Source of the DNA: Straminergon stramineum
Lineage: Eukaryota; Streptophyta; Bryopsida; Hypnales; Calliergonaceae
Reading direction: 5' to 3'
Length of the DNA stretch: 64,000 nt
Assembly: GCA_963920665.1 (NCBI GenBank)
Contig: OY987266.1
Coordinates: forward strand, 811,001-875,000
The position numbers were made by a program, and so were the translations under genes. The notes beneath the pieces are model-generated. The model saw only the letters and a program-made list of their open reading frames with translations, searched no databases and had not been told where the DNA came from. Shown piece after piece: positions 12,501-25,569 of the stretch; positions within the stretch are counted from its first letter, which is position 1, and the number at the start of each line of letters is the position of its first letter.

Positions 12501-14150
12501 AATTAGAGGTCAAAAACCCAAGGGCCCAGGCCTTAAATTTATAGCCATTGTCCAATGCTAGGGACCAACATTGGTAACAACCAACAAACCATACTAAGCT
12601 GGCTCAAGGGGCTAGCAATAGCCAGCACCCAAGTCCCCAATTGTGGAAGGGCCACATGTTGTTGGGGGGTTTACCAACAAAGGAGGGGGTTTGTCATGCC
12701 TCCATCTCCTTGGGGTGCCCGAAGTGCCTTAGTGAGCAAGGGGGACCTTGGAGGTGACTTTCCAAGTCTTGCAATAGGCTAAGAAGGGAGAGATGAGAGA
12801 CTCCTGAGCAAACAGGGTGTAATAGCGCCTTGTTCAATAAAGGAATTGTAGCATGTCAAACATTCTTGGAAAGCTCTTGAGAATATGCTTCTAAGAGTCC
12901 AAAGAACACGTGATTTGGACTAATAGGCTAGAAGTTATGGTTGTTTCAAAGTTCGAGGTGTCCTGGTGGCGCTAGGACACTCAAAGACTAGGTGTGAGGG
13001 TTTTTTAAGGAATCACTCAACAAAGTATGTCATGTAGCATATCATTGGAAAGATATAAAGACAATGAACCTAGAATGCCAAGCATTATGAGGTTCTAAGA
13101 CATGAGCCAAAAATTATGGCCAAGAGAAAGGTCGTGGTGAAGGTGTGACGCTACTCCCAATGAACCCGAATCTTTAGAGGGCCATAACTTTGTGAGAACT
13201 TGTCCAAATGGGACAAAAGAGCAGTCCATCGGCATCTACTTGTCCCGTAGATATCTAAAATGGGCATGCAGATTTGGAGCTTTGGCCGCAAAGTTACACC
13301 GTTTGGAAGTTCAGGAGTCCAAATGGAGGGAGAACTTAGGGATTTCGGTTGGAAACGGGTGGTCTTCCAAAACCCAAAGGGGTCTGGGAAGTTCCTTTGA
13401 CCCACAAGGGGGAAGGGTCTACCGAATCCTACAGAGAGTACTATAGGAGGGGTTGGTCTCCCTCCTCCCTCCCTCTTGGAGCCTTGGTGAGTCCCGATGA
13501 CTCATGGGTGGTGATGTAACTTCACCACCGGCTTCAAGGCTCCTTGGGACATTTGTGTGTGTGTCTCGGGGTACTAATTGTTTGGAGTCCCATTCCTTAC
13601 TAGGCCTTTGGTAATGTGTCCCGGGTTGTGAATTCCAATTAGTATTGGTATGAGAGTAGTAAATACACAATAGGCCTAGTATGAAGTGGGGTGACAACTA
13701 AGGGCGGTTAGGACTGTGGTGAGTAGTGCCACCATGAGTCCTAGCACAATAAGATGGAAGTTCCGCCCTATGTCACCAAGTGATATGCCAGGTGTCACGA
13801 GTGGAGTACATGTTAGTAGTCTTGGGCATTAGGACTTAGCAATGTGAATTGGAAATGGGAACTAATGTTGTGAATGCGTGGCATGTGCAATGTTAATTAG
13901 TTGGGCCTAAGTGATACTGGTATTGGAGCGGGGTGAGCCCTCAAAGCTATGAAGGGATCTTGAAGTCTGGTTGGAGCTGTAAAGTATTACTAGGGCTATA
14001 ATAGGGTTGATTCTAGCAGTAGATTAGCTGCACATGGGTTCTTAATGGGTACTAGGAGGGTGGTTTTGGTAGGGTTGGTCTACATAGGGAGGTCGGTCCT
14101 TTGGGGGCTAGGTCTAGGCAATGAATTGTGAGATTTCTTACATGCATCCC
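12500..14150. repeat. GC-richer repeat-like island, possible LTR retrotransposon remnant
   Basis: The base composition is clearly richer in G and C than the flanks, and phrases such as CCATAACTTTGTGAGAACTTG resemble non-coding parts of plant LTR elements. At 13646-13656 the sequence TGGTATGAGAG is two mismatches from the initiator-Met primer-binding site TGGTATCAGAGC, counting one base just outside it. No gag, protease, reverse transcriptase or integrase frame follows, and I could not find a second LTR. The open frames of 80-90 codons on both strands show no domain and appear accidental. The LTR idea is an inference only. Confidence 0.35.
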
Positions 14151-15237
14151 ATCCAAAAAGACAAAAAAACTAACCTAGGGACCCTACTAGCCCTAATCGT
14201 CTTTAAATTGATTTTTCTCCAAGTGGTGTCTACTAACTATATTTCTTAGTAGTGAGAGTTAACTCATATTTTGCATTAACACTTTGAAATTTGAGTTAGA
14301 CTCTTTACTTAGCAAGTGAGGTATAAGGACTTATGTTTCTGAATTTCTAACACCTTGTGATGTTGAAAATTGGAGACTAACTTAATTTTGAAGAAGAGTG
14401 AGTACGTCCAAAGAGTGTACTGAGAGCATTGCCACCCATTTACGCCAAATATGGCTCAGGGAATTGGGTAGCCCAGGCCCTACTCCTCTTGATCTCTTCC
14501 TAGCCGAGGAAGACCTCTAGTCATTCCCACCTTTTGTGACAGGGCAAAAAAATCAATCATACAATTTTAATGACTTGGAAGAGTTACATTGCTTCATTAG
14601 TGAGTTGTCAAGGTCATTGGAATTTGGGAAGGAGAGGAAAAACTCTGTCTCAGGAAGAATTCGAGAAGAAGTTGTGAGCTTTAGTTTGCCCATGAGTTGT
14701 CAATGGAAAAAACACAAGAAGTGAGTTGTTGTGGCAAGGAATTTGAGGGATGCTTGGATTAGTATTTTAGAGCAAGGACAAGGGGTTGTTACCTTGAGTT
14801 GTTGTGTGGTTAATTTAGGTGTTTACAGGAGGTTTTAGGGGAGTTTTGGGGTTGGAGGTTGGGCCATAGATGAGATAAAATTCCATTGCAAGGAGGTGTA
14901 GTTGAGGGTGTTTGGAGGTGCTCTGCTGAGCTATTGTCCAAGTTCAATTTTATGTTTTTTTGAGCTCCCTTAGAGTTGCTACAAGGTCTAAGGAACTATT
15001 GGGGTGGTTATTTATTGCCATTTTTTGAGCTCCTTCAAAGTTGTTTTGTTGTTCATTTCTTGCATTTCTTTGAGCCACTTTGCAATTGTTCTAATATTCA
15101 TTTTGTATTGTGGTGTTCATTTTGTGGTAAAGGCTGCAAAAAATGCATTTTTGGAGGGCTAGGTTGTTGGTTGCTAGAGAGAATATGAGGGAGGATGAAG
15201 AAGAGAATGATTAAAGCAAAACAATGTCTTAAAGTAG
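14150..15237. other. Intergenic with a short repeated motif
   Basis: No gene is recognised. A block of about 35 bases near 14790 (reading TTGAGTTGTTGTGTGGTTAA) returns with small changes near 15430, about 640 bases away in the same orientation, so the two hairpins between them lie inside a small duplicated frame. Confidence 0.4.
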
Positions 15238-15279
15238 GCTTGAGGTGTGTTTGAGGTAAACCTCAAGTACACATAAACA
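15238..15279. repeat. Imperfect hairpin with TTGAGGT arms
   Basis: The arms TTGAGGTGTGTTTGAGGT and ACCTCAAGTACACATAA face each other with a two-base spacer and a few mismatches. It is a weaker copy of the hairpin at 15350-15391. Confidence 0.55.
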
Positions 15280-15349
15280 CATTCTTCTACTTTTCACATT
15301 ATATTTGAATAAAAATAAATTAAAAAACACAAAAAAGGTATTGAAGTGT

Positions 15350-15391
15350 GCTTGAGGTGTGCTTGAGGTCTACCTCAAGCACACCTTAAGC
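15350..15391. repeat. Near-perfect 20-bp hairpin
   Basis: The left arm 15350-15369 and right arm 15372-15391 pair over 20 positions with one mismatch and a two-base loop (CT). The inner 15 pairs are perfect. Outside the arms an A-rich stretch with CACAAAAAA on the left and its counterpart TTTTTTGTG on the right extend the symmetry. No gene is nearby. It could be the core of a small foldback element. Confidence 0.8.
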
Positions 15392-15409
15392 ATTTTTTGT
15401 GTTTTTACA

Positions 15410-18400
15410 TTGAAGATGGGGTTGTAACTTTGAGTTGTTGTGTGATTAATTTAAGTGACAAGATCAAGCTACAATTAAACTCGATAAAACATGAGCTGAC
15501 AAAACATTGTTGAATAAAGAGAGGTTTGCCTCGAGAAATCATGGAGATCTTGGCTGCGACTGGAAATGACTGAAGAACATAAGTAGACGTGTTTGTGTAA
15601 ATTCTTAAATCTTAATCGTCAAATCTTCTAAACTATTGTGGAATTGCTTTTTGTTGGCCTAATATGAAATGAGCTCTAAATAGGTTTAACGTTCAAGGTA
15701 TGTGAAAAAAAATCACAAGCTTTGGACAGGTAAAATGGAATAGTCAGACCACGAGTTGAACAATCCGAAAGATTGGCTCTTAAATTTCAAACTCTCGATA
15801 ACCATCAAACGTGCCTCACCATGAGAATAGAGCAAGTTTTGACCATGTGGGCCATTAACCCCACTTCATCACCACGATACAAAATGAGGGTAAGCAATTG
15901 TTTGACCTATGTCGCCCGCAACAATAAAATTTACAAAGAAAGTAAAAGCCACAAATTACAACACATAAGTCTTCAAGATCTCTACCAAACTCCAACTCCT
16001 TGGTTGAACTTTGATTTGATGCTACCAAAATTCTACAAATCCAAATGATATGAGTGATAGTTTTTTGGAAAGTTAATACAATTTTCTACTCTTCTTTCAA
16101 ATCTCAAATCAATTTAACACTTTGTCCAACTTCTATGGCTGTCCGAAGTTTCAGCCTTTAAAATTGAGGGCAACAAATCCTTTTTCACTTTGACATTTAC
16201 AACTCACTTATACAAACTCCAAATAGAATGAATGATAGCTTTATAGAAAGCTAACAAATTTTTTTTTTCACTTTTTCAAATTTTTCATTGAGAAAAAAAG
16301 ACTTGAACATCTTCTATGGTTGGTTAAATTCTCTAGCCTTCTATATAGAAGGCAAAAGACCCTCCTCTACTTAAACTAACACAACTTTTGATTATCAACT
16401 CTAATTCAAGCAAGTGAGATTATTTTAGAAACACAACACCATGATACGCAACTTCTTTAATTTTCATTTCAAAATTCATAAAACTCAATACATTGTGGTT
16501 CCTCAAACATTAGAGCCTTACAAACACAACAAGAGAGAAAATGAATAGTGCCCCTTTTTTCCTCCTCCTTATCTTCTACCTTAACCACACAATTCAAGTG
16601 GATTTCAACCTATATCTTAATCATGTGGCTCTCCTATCATTCATTGGTCATCTATTTTGACCATTAAACTCATTTTACATCCTTAGCTAGAAGATAAATC
16701 ATCCCAAAGTTACTAGAAGACAAATTATTTGTATATTTCCCTCCTATAGCTTCACATATACAAAATAAAATTTGAAATTATTTCTAAATACAAAATAAAG
16801 GAACCAATATTTAATATATATCTATGAAAGATAAAAAATAGAGTTTCAATCGGAATATCACTCCATCTTTTAAAACTTATGGATGCATTTAATGGTAGTT
16901 GCCACATATTCTACATGGTCAACCTTAGTTATAGGATTGACTGGTCTTTCTAACCAACATTGGTGGTTACAACTTTCTTTCATAAGCCTAGCTATACAAT
17001 AATATTGGTCAACATTAAGACCCTCAAAACACCATTCGAATGTTATTTCTCAATTCTTGGACTCAACATATCTAATCTTCAAGAAAATCACCAATACTCG
17101 AACATCATGTTGAGATTTCCTATGCCACCGTTGCTCTAATTGAGGTTGTTTTGGTGGTCAAGAAGGCCCAGCTTTTTCTTGTGAGCACTCATGTGGCGGT
17201 GCAAGACTTAGCGGCAAAAGAAGTTGATCCAGTAGTTGTAACAAGGAAAATTCAAATTCAAACTCTGGTTGAGGTTCTTCATCTTGAGACTTAGAAAAAA
17301 ACCTCTAATTCGACATACTAAAATTTAAAGTTGTACACAAAGAAAAATCATATTAACTTGATGAAGTTATTCAATGATCCCTCTTCTTTATAATTTGTTG
17401 TTAAGAAAAAGGCATCATCTTGAAGTTACTTCAATCGACATCATCTTTTTCACAATATTATTGTAATCAAATCCATCCAAAAATATGTAAATATACATTT
17501 TTACATAATGCTCGCATTTACAATGCAACAACGCGTTGACAGAAAAGAAAATAGTCAACAAATTGGGCAGGGAGCCGGAGATAGTATCTTATGGTTTTTG
17601 GTGCGATTTCTACTGTGACCAGGCTCTTGCTCTCCTTCGATGGGTCGGCAGTAGACTATTTTTTTGTCACTAGACCCACTGTAGATCGGAATGGCCAACT
17701 TTGGCGTGAATGGGTGGGGATGCTCTAAACAAAAGAAGGTCGAGAACTCTCTCAAATAAATTCAAATCATTTAAGAGTGGTCCAAACACTAACTAAACCA
17801 TTCCAAATCTCGTTCAAAGTCAACCTAGTTGATTTGGTTACTTGACTTCACAAAACTCAGCATCTCGTAAAGCTCACCATCTGGCTCCTTCAAGCTCTCT
17901 CAATTCCTGCCCAGCTCTCATCTATCTATTGATTTCAAACTCTAGGGTGTTGCATTCAATCTTTTGCAATTCATAAACTTAAGATTAGAGCCCAATTGAG
18001 AGAAGTTTAACGATATATGCTAACAAGTTATAGTTAGAGTTGAAAGAGAAGAGTTACAAGTGAATGGAAACCATCCATTTGGAATATTTAGCACATTTTC
18101 CGAAGTTTGGAAGTTGGTTTAAAGACAAGTAGAGAAGAACAAAACGAAGAAAAAGTGGACTTTTTAGATTTTAGGAATTAGTTAGTAGTTAGTAGAAGTC
18201 AAATCCATTTGTCTTTAAGCAATTGTTGTTTTTTGATAAATTAGCTAGGAATTTTGAGATTTGATTTGGTAGGATTTGGTTTACAAAAAATATCTAGGTA
18301 GAAAAGGAAAACATTAGGAAAAGAGAAAAGAAAAAGAAAAGAGTTGGAACAAGTTAGAAAGAATCTTTAAACCCTCCTTTGAACTACCTAATACCTATTT

Positions 18401-18861
18401 CACCAAATACTTTGAAAAGCAATACAATTTGGAAATGGAAGGAGTGTGATACGACAATGCCATTACGATGCATGACAATGTGAATATGGAAGTTGTGGAA
18501 TTCAAGGTAAGTTTGTAAAATATTTCACCTTTGTTTCAATTTACCCCAAAATAATTAGATTAGTGTTAGACATTAGTGTTAGAAGCTAGAAACTAGATTC
18601 AGATCATTAGGGCTATTAGAGAAGTAGAATTTGAGGAGAAAAATAGTTAGAGGAAGTCAGTAGCTTTCCAAAAAGTCATTAAACATCAAAAATAGACAAA
18701 AACTCTAAAAGTTATGCTTGAATGAAAAGTAGTTAAAAATTAGATGAAAAGATAAGAAATCATCCCAAAGAGTCAAGGAAAGAATCTTAGAATCTAGAAT
18801 AGAAGTTTAAGTCAAAAAGAAAAGAAAAAGTTAAATTCAAAAGTAAAAGTAAAAGAAATTG
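15410..18861. other. Intergenic, AT-rich
   Basis: No coding frame longer than about 90 codons and none with a recognised domain. No RNA gene or clear element boundaries seen. Confidence 0.45.
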
Positions 18862-18906
18862 ATGGATGAAGTTTGATGAACCGTTTATCGGTCAAACTTC
18901 ATCCAT
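18862..18906. repeat. Perfect 15-bp inverted repeat
   Basis: The arms ATGGATGAAGTTTGA (18862-18876) and TCAAACTTCATCCAT (18892-18906) are perfect complements around a 15-base spacer. The inner arm sequence recurs in a second hairpin at 19335-19376. Confidence 0.85.
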
Positions 18907-19334
18907 GAGTAACTTTTATTAGAAAAGTCAAAAGTATAAGTGTTTAAAAATTTTCTAAAGGGAACTTCAGTGACTTTTACTTTAAAATTTACTTAAACCT
19001 AAAAATAACAATTAGGATTAAAAGTTAAAAGATGTAGTAAGAACAATAGGGAATTAAAAGGAATCTTTTGAAGGAATCTTATGAACAAATGAGGATTAGA
19101 ATCTTTTAGAACATATTCTCAGGGTTCCAAAACTTGTTTAACCTTAGGAAATAGATTAGTACTGAAAGAATTAGAGTAGGATTAAGAATTGATCAAAGTT
19201 AGGGAGGATTTGGATGAAAGTCAACTAGAGTTGACCAAACCTATTGGATTTCAGAGATTAGGAAGAAGATAAGAAATAGAAAATAACCCAAAAAACTAAA
19301 GTGGATTTCGATAGTTAATATAGAAGTAAACGAA

Positions 19335-19376
19335 GGATGAAGTTTCAACCATTGGATTAGAAACCAAACTTCATCC
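19335..19376. repeat. Perfect 11-bp inverted repeat with the same arm sequence
   Basis: GGATGAAGTTT (19335-19345) and AAACTTCATCC (19366-19376) pair perfectly around a 20-base spacer. The arm is the same 11 bases as in the hairpin 470 bases to the left, but spacer and flanks differ. Confidence 0.85.
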
Positions 19377-22300
19377 ACAATTATCTCATCATAGGAAAGT
19401 TGGATTTAAGAGTTCTTTATCATTTCGGAAAGCGTATTTCAAACCCTACAACTTGAACTAATTTTCTCTTTTGATTGATTATTCTTCTATAGGCCTAACT
19501 TGGGAGATAAATCCCAAGGCCAAAGTCATTACCAATTTGTTTGAGGTAGATTAACTTTTCAATTAGGGATTTCAAAGTAGAATCTCAATACTAAAGATCC
19601 ATTGCCTAGAAGGTGTATTTTGGATTTGACGTATAGAACACCCATAGGACAACTTACAACACAAGAACCTAGTTGTGTTCGCTTAATTCCAAAGGTGGGA
19701 ATCAAGCGCCCACACTACTCAAAAAAATAAATTTTTTGAGCACCCTCTCTCTTTTCAGTTTTCTAACCAACTTGTTCACTTCAAAGTTCAATAAAGAGAT
19801 CCCATATACACAAATTGAAACACATGTGACTTTTAGGTGGAATTACCTTAGTTCAAGGCCAAATTATAATTTTATTGGATAATATAAGTGCAATAAAATT
19901 ATAAAAAGTAGAATTTTGAATTCTCTTATGCTTGGGGGTGCACTATGAGGGTGTTTGTTGGTACTGTGCATTCAAGCCCCTAATACATCAAGCTATGAAG
20001 GTAATTTAAAAAAAATTCTATAGGGATATATTTTCCTAAATTTCTAAATTTTGGGCATTTCATGTACCTTACATATCATTTAAAAAAAATTTGCACTATT
20101 TTTTTGTACCCTAAGTTCATTGTAAATATTGAAAATTGGCAGAAATTTTTTTAACACTTTACCAGTTCATATTGAAATTCATCACTAGAAACTTCACGTA
20201 CATAAAATGATGTACGAAACGAGTGAATTTCATAAACAAACAATACTTTGAAACTCAAAGTAGATTCAATTACAAATTGCTTTAAAAGTGAAACTAATTG
20301 AAGCACAAACTAGTTTGAACAAAATGATTGTTAAAGTTGAAGTACATTAATACATTAAAAGTCATTTGCAAAGTACTATGAAATGTAGAGTAGGCAAAAG
20401 CATAAATCATATACAACTAGTGAGACTTACTGATGGCTCAAAATCATATACAAAGGGATGAGATATGTGAATTTAGAGTCAAAATGCAACTTGAATTTAG
20501 TGTGAAAATGAAGTGAGTAGAAATGAGTGCATGTGTTACTATGCAAACACAGTACACAACATTTACACTATTTCAAAAATTGAAGGTTGGAATATGATAG
20601 ATTTAGGGGTAGAGGTTCAAAATGCATTGGGAACAAACCAAAAATGGTTTGAACCTAACTTGACCTCTTCAAATTTAAGAACTTTAAAGAATTTGGTAGC
20701 CTCATGAATGTTCTGGTGTATGGTGTGATGCAACATGAGGCACTTGTACTTTCTACAATGCAACTTTAATGAATGAAATCTAACATAAAGAAAATGAAAT
20801 TTGAACATTAATCAATGAGTAGTTCTTGGTTTCAATTTTAGGTTATTACCTCAACCTCATAAATGTTGTAGTGCATTTAATAATCAAATGCAGGGCACCT
20901 ACACATTCTAGAGTACAAGCCAAGTGAATCAAATTGACCCCATTGAAAATGGAGTTATGGTGCTAATCATTGAGCATTTTCTAGTTTAGGGTGAGTGCGT
21001 GTGTTACCTCACCACAATGCTAGGGTCACCAAGATGTTTGTACAATCCACATGCTTGTCTCCTAATATGATTTTGAGTTCAACGTACCACCCTCCATGAA
21101 TTAGTGACTGCAATTGGTGAAGCTTCACAACTCCTAGGTTAGCAAGCACCATTGTTTGGAGGTTGATGGGGATGTTGGTCTCGAATTTCCAAGACTTGCC
21201 AAACAAATCCATATTGGAGTAGAACACCTATAGTACACCTCCAAAATATTATTTTTTTCCAATGTAAACCTCAATGCCCTTAGCATCACAATGCGTCCAA
21301 CATTGACCTTGCCAAAGTACTCAACATTTGCAAACTCGATCGTCAACATCCCCAACATGATCCTCTTAGGGACATTTGAAGTCATATGTAAACCAGAATT
21401 GAAAACAATCCTTGTTGCCCTATAACCCAAACATTCTTTGTTTGTGAAAACTTCAAATTTTAAGTGCGCTCTTCAAAACCTTGACCCCTAAGCGCGCTTA
21501 ATCTCAGCTTTTACACCACTTAGCAACTGCAACATTTGGAAACATAAAGTGAGAGTGCAATGGTAAACACTAAACCACCAGAAACATTGAAGGGTCGAAA
21601 TGAAGCTCCTAGTGCATTGAAGATGAAGTCATGTTATTCTCATCCACTACTTCGTCATCCATGGAGCCTTCAATGACTGAATCTACTTCCTAATTACAAT
21701 ACCAAGATACTATACTACACTAGACGTTTGCTCCTTGGCCTAGGGTACTTCTCATAGAGCTAAACTCCACAATAATATAGTTCTAAAAAGTTCAAATTTT
21801 CTTTTTTACTTTTTGCTTGTCTTTTTGGCAAGGCTATTGTAGAACAAAAAATAAAATAAAAATCATTATTATACCCTATCCTTCATTACTTATAAAGATC
21901 CCAAATCCATTATGATGATTATAGTTTATTTCAAAGCCATGTCTAAAATTTAGGAACACCCTAATTAAAATAACCCTTCATTTGATCACATGTCTCCAAC
22001 TAAAAAAATGGGAGTGCACCCTTGAGCTCTTATGTGAGGATTTGATAATACAAGTTCCAGTTCTAAGTCTCAAGTTCTCTCATGTGCCCAAATACACGTC
22101 AAAAATGGATTCAAAAGATCCCATTTTGATAAAAGAAAATTCCATTTGTTGGCACTACATGCATTGAATCTATAATGGACAAATTCATATTTAAAAAACA
22201 ACCTTCAAGGATATCTTGATCTTGTGTTATTTTTCTCATATTATATACAAAAATATAAGGGTAGATGAGAATTCAAGCTATAGTGAGTGGGACTTCAAGC

Positions 22301-23578
22301 AAGAGTAGGCTTTAGCCAAAATAGTATCCCAACTCTTGCTCTAAATCCCACTTCTTTAGTGCTAAAACTTCTAAAAAGTGTTGCTATGTAGGCATTGTCA
22401 AGGGAATCCTACATGGATTTGGAACTTATTTAAGTCTTCAATTTTAAGTGAGGACTTAGGACTTAAGACTTGTTTAAGTCCTTAATCTTCATTTTCAAGT
22501 GAATCATATATGGACTTTAGACTTGTTCGTGATCTTGAAAGTAGGGACTTAGTACAATTTTCATCTCTCAACCAATCAAATTTTGAGAATTTTAGTGGAA
22601 GTTTGGGACCTTGTTTAAACCCTTCAGTCTTGATTTTTACATCTTAACCAATCAAATTTTGAGAGTTTTAGTAGAACTTGGGACATAGTGACAATCAACC
22701 ATAAGTTGAGGGCTCTTTCAATTATAAGTTTGGATAAAATCTTGGAGACACTATGACAATTGAGGTATTTGTTGCTCAGATTAAAAGTATTAATATAAAA
22801 AAACTCTAAATATACAAGCAATGCATACTTTCAAAACTACTCCTTTGATATAGAAAAAAATCACTTTCTTATTCAAAAAAAGAGTATTTTAGATTTTACA
22901 CCCATATGAAAAAAAAAAAGGGGATTAATAGCCATGTTGTATAGAATAGGTGGTGTAGAACTAAAGACTACAATATAAAAATTAGTCTATTGAGTAGGGA
23001 GTGATAAAAGAGTATATTTCCATAATAAGATTTTTTTTTCATGTTCCAAAATATAACCTCAATGATTATGTCTTGTTCAATTAATATGATCATTCAAGGA
23101 TCTAAAAAGAAGGATACCATGATAGTACAAAAACAACACTGTCTTATGGAAATGCATTAAAAGAATATATATATTTATCCTTTTTTTCTTAGCAATTTCT
23201 TATATATGTCGGTCAATAATATTTCAATGAGGGAATTTCTACCACCATCCAATATAGATACATTAAAAAAAATTTCAAGAAGAGAAGAGGATGAAAAATC
23301 TCAATATCTCATCTATAATTTTGCTATAAATTCATCTATGAGTCATTGTCTAGCTCCAAATATGTTTAAAGGATAATGAAGACAAACTTCCTTACAAATT
23401 ATAAATCAGAGAATTAAAAAATAATTTTCAAGTTTTCTTGAATCAGAATTGTTTTTGTTGACTTCTATGATGTTCATACTTCTATGTGAGTACTAGTAAA
23501 AAACTACATTTTTATTAGAAGTAGCTTTGTCTTGTTGTCAAACTTAAAGCAACCCAAAGTTCAAGTCCAATTTTGAAG
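19377..23578. other. Intergenic, AT-rich, with local duplications
   Basis: No gene is recognised. Around 22560-22690 a block containing AACCAATCAAATTTTGAGA occurs twice about 70 bases apart, and 22430-22530 is rich in repeated AAGACTT/AAGTCTT words. On the minus strand two frames at 21430-21134 and 21227-21009 overlap and could be one frame broken near 21220, but the peptide matches no family I know. Confidence 0.4.
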
Positions 23579-24152
23579 TTAACCCCTAAAGGACCAAGTG
23601 TCCGTTCACCATACGCAAGAAATCTCGGGTAGGCTCCTACAAAGTCATTTTTAGTCGGATGTTCATGAAATTTGGATATAATGTGTAGCCATGTATTCCC
23701 TTCCTGAAAATCTAATTTTTTTTCCGATCAGGTGCCCGGATCAAAAGTTATGCTGCCCTGAACTTTGCGGGCAGTTTAGGCAGCTTCAGGCAGCATGTGC
23801 AAAACTCTTCCTATGATTTTGAAATTTGGCTTACATTATCCAAGATGAAAATGTAAAAAAGATAACCATATTTAGTGTAAGAATCTCATTCTAGGAGTTA
23901 AAGTTTGCATGCCATGTTGGACAAAGTTGGAAAAAAAACTTTTTCACCTAACTTCAAATGTTATAATCTTTCAATCCGTGTGGTCAAAAGTTCTAAATTT
24001 TTTTTCCACATGTTCCCAAAGAAGTCTAGTAAAAATTTGTACGGTTGAATTTTGAAAAGAAAACTTTTTTTCCATTTTTTTCTTGCTGCCCTAAAAAGTG
24101 GCAGTTTTTAATAATTTCTGCCCCAAATGTGCCTTGGTCCTGTAGGGGTTAA
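23579..24152 (+). mobile_element. Non-autonomous TTAA-flanked DNA transposon, 574 bases
   Basis: TTAA lies at both edges (23579-23582 and 24149-24152). Just inside, the terminal repeats CCCCTAAAGGACCAAG and the complement of CTTGGTCCTGTAGGGG match at 15 of 16 positions. There is no transposase frame. The right part resembles the right part of the element at 55168-56117, with a shared run of cell-like phrases such as CCACATGTTCCCAAA against CCACATCTTCCCAAA. The TTAA edges and CCC/GGG ends are the pattern of piggyBac-type elements. Confidence 0.8.
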
Positions 24153-25338
24153 TTTTCCAAAAGTTGGAAAGTTGCCTCCTTCACTTTTTATGGGGCTATC
24201 CCTATAATTTTGCTGTCCAACAACTCTAATTCTTCTCTTAGTATGAACATTGCATACTTCCATGTAGAATTTTAGGAAATATTTTGTCTTTTTTTTTGCA
24301 AAGTTTGGCCAATTTTTGTACATGGAAATTTGCCCTAAGTAAAACAATGCTCAATTGCTTGTTTGGACACATTTAAAAGTAGTGACCTGAATATAAAGAT
24401 GTGGAGCCTTTTTTTGTGTATTCCACTACACTAGAGCTACAAGCCTCTTTGGAAAAAAAAACATGAAGAAATTATTCACTGCAGATGATAATATTTGGAA
24501 TTTTTATTTGGAATTCAGACCTTGAATTAACCCCTAATTACCCAATTGACCATACATAGTCAATTTGAAATTTATGGCTCATTTTCATATGGGCAATTAA
24601 TTTGTTTTGATTGTTTTAAAATTTTGTATGGACAGTTTTGAAGGTTAACTATTGAATACTTTTATTTTTTACTAAAAAAGGTAAATAATTGATTTTTGAG
24701 AGGTCTTCAAAGGCATATATGTAGCATTAGTGGAAGAGTAAAGTTTTCTAATTATACTTCATTTCTTGGGTTTGAGCAATTGCACTTGATTTGAGATCTA
24801 AAAAATTGTACTTATCCATTTGCTTGAAAATGGTCCCAAGGGAAAGAGTAAAGTTTTTTCATGATTTTTACCATTGAAAATTTAAACATGCAAGTGTTGA
24901 TTTGAAGTTATTTGTGATTTCTACTTATAAAAAAAAATTGCATTTCAACAATTGCAAGGTGGATTGTGTAATGAATTTGATAACTCTTCATTTGAACTTA
25001 AGGTTTTTGGAAGTGCATTTTAGTGTGCTAACACAATTTTCAATAGTTCATGTCACCTCCAATCTCCAAAAAATATTATATGCAAATCTCTGAAACATTG
25101 TGGGGAGGGGCAACATACTAAAAATAAAAGAAGTACATTCCTCTTGTTATAATCTCACAACTCCTACGCAATTTTGCACTCAAATTTGATATACACTCTA
25201 ATAAACAAGCTCTTTAAACATTGGTTCAGTTAGATTTTGAAAAGAAAACAATTTGCTTCGTAGGGGATAACTACCCTATAAGCCCATGCTCTTTTCTCAT
25301 AGTCAAAACACACTTAGAAAGGCTTGGGCATTTAAGGA
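24153..25338. other. Intergenic, AT-rich
   Basis: No gene seen. A lone TTAACCCCTAATT at 24534 resembles an element left end, but no convincing right end or internal similarity was found. Confidence 0.4.
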
Positions 25339-25569
25339 TTAACCCTTAAACAACGACATGGCCATTTTTTGGTTGATGAATGACAAAGAATCTCTCCATG
25401 CAAGACAGAAGTGCAACTAGTCATCCTCCAAATGTTGTGTGAATAGGGGACGTCTTTTACAACAATTTGACTTCCAATGAGTGCTTTTGCAATTTTCTTC
25501 AATCCAACAATTCACATGGCACCAAAATAGATGATTTCCATGGTGACCAACTCATCCTTTAAAGGTTAT
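25339..25569 (+). mobile_element. Short TTAA-flanked MITE, copy 1 (231 bases)
   Basis: The left edge reads TTAACCCTTAAACAACGACAT and the right edge CCTTTAAAGGTTAT. Inside it shares with the other short copies the blocks ACATGG(C/A)CATTT, GATGAATGACAAAGAATC, AGACAGAAGTGCAACTA and TTTGACTTCCAATGAG. The right TTAA has become TTAT. No coding capacity. Confidence 0.75.

Noticed and set aside
13151..13697. Open frames of 84-92 codons on both strands in the GC-rich island
   Set aside because: Overlapping frames on both strands in a GC-shifted, repeat-like region, without any recognisable domain.
24534..25270. Possible element from TTAACCCCTAATT to GTAGGGGATAA
   Set aside because: The ends match poorly beyond five bases, the right edge is not TTAA, and the interior is unlike the other elements.
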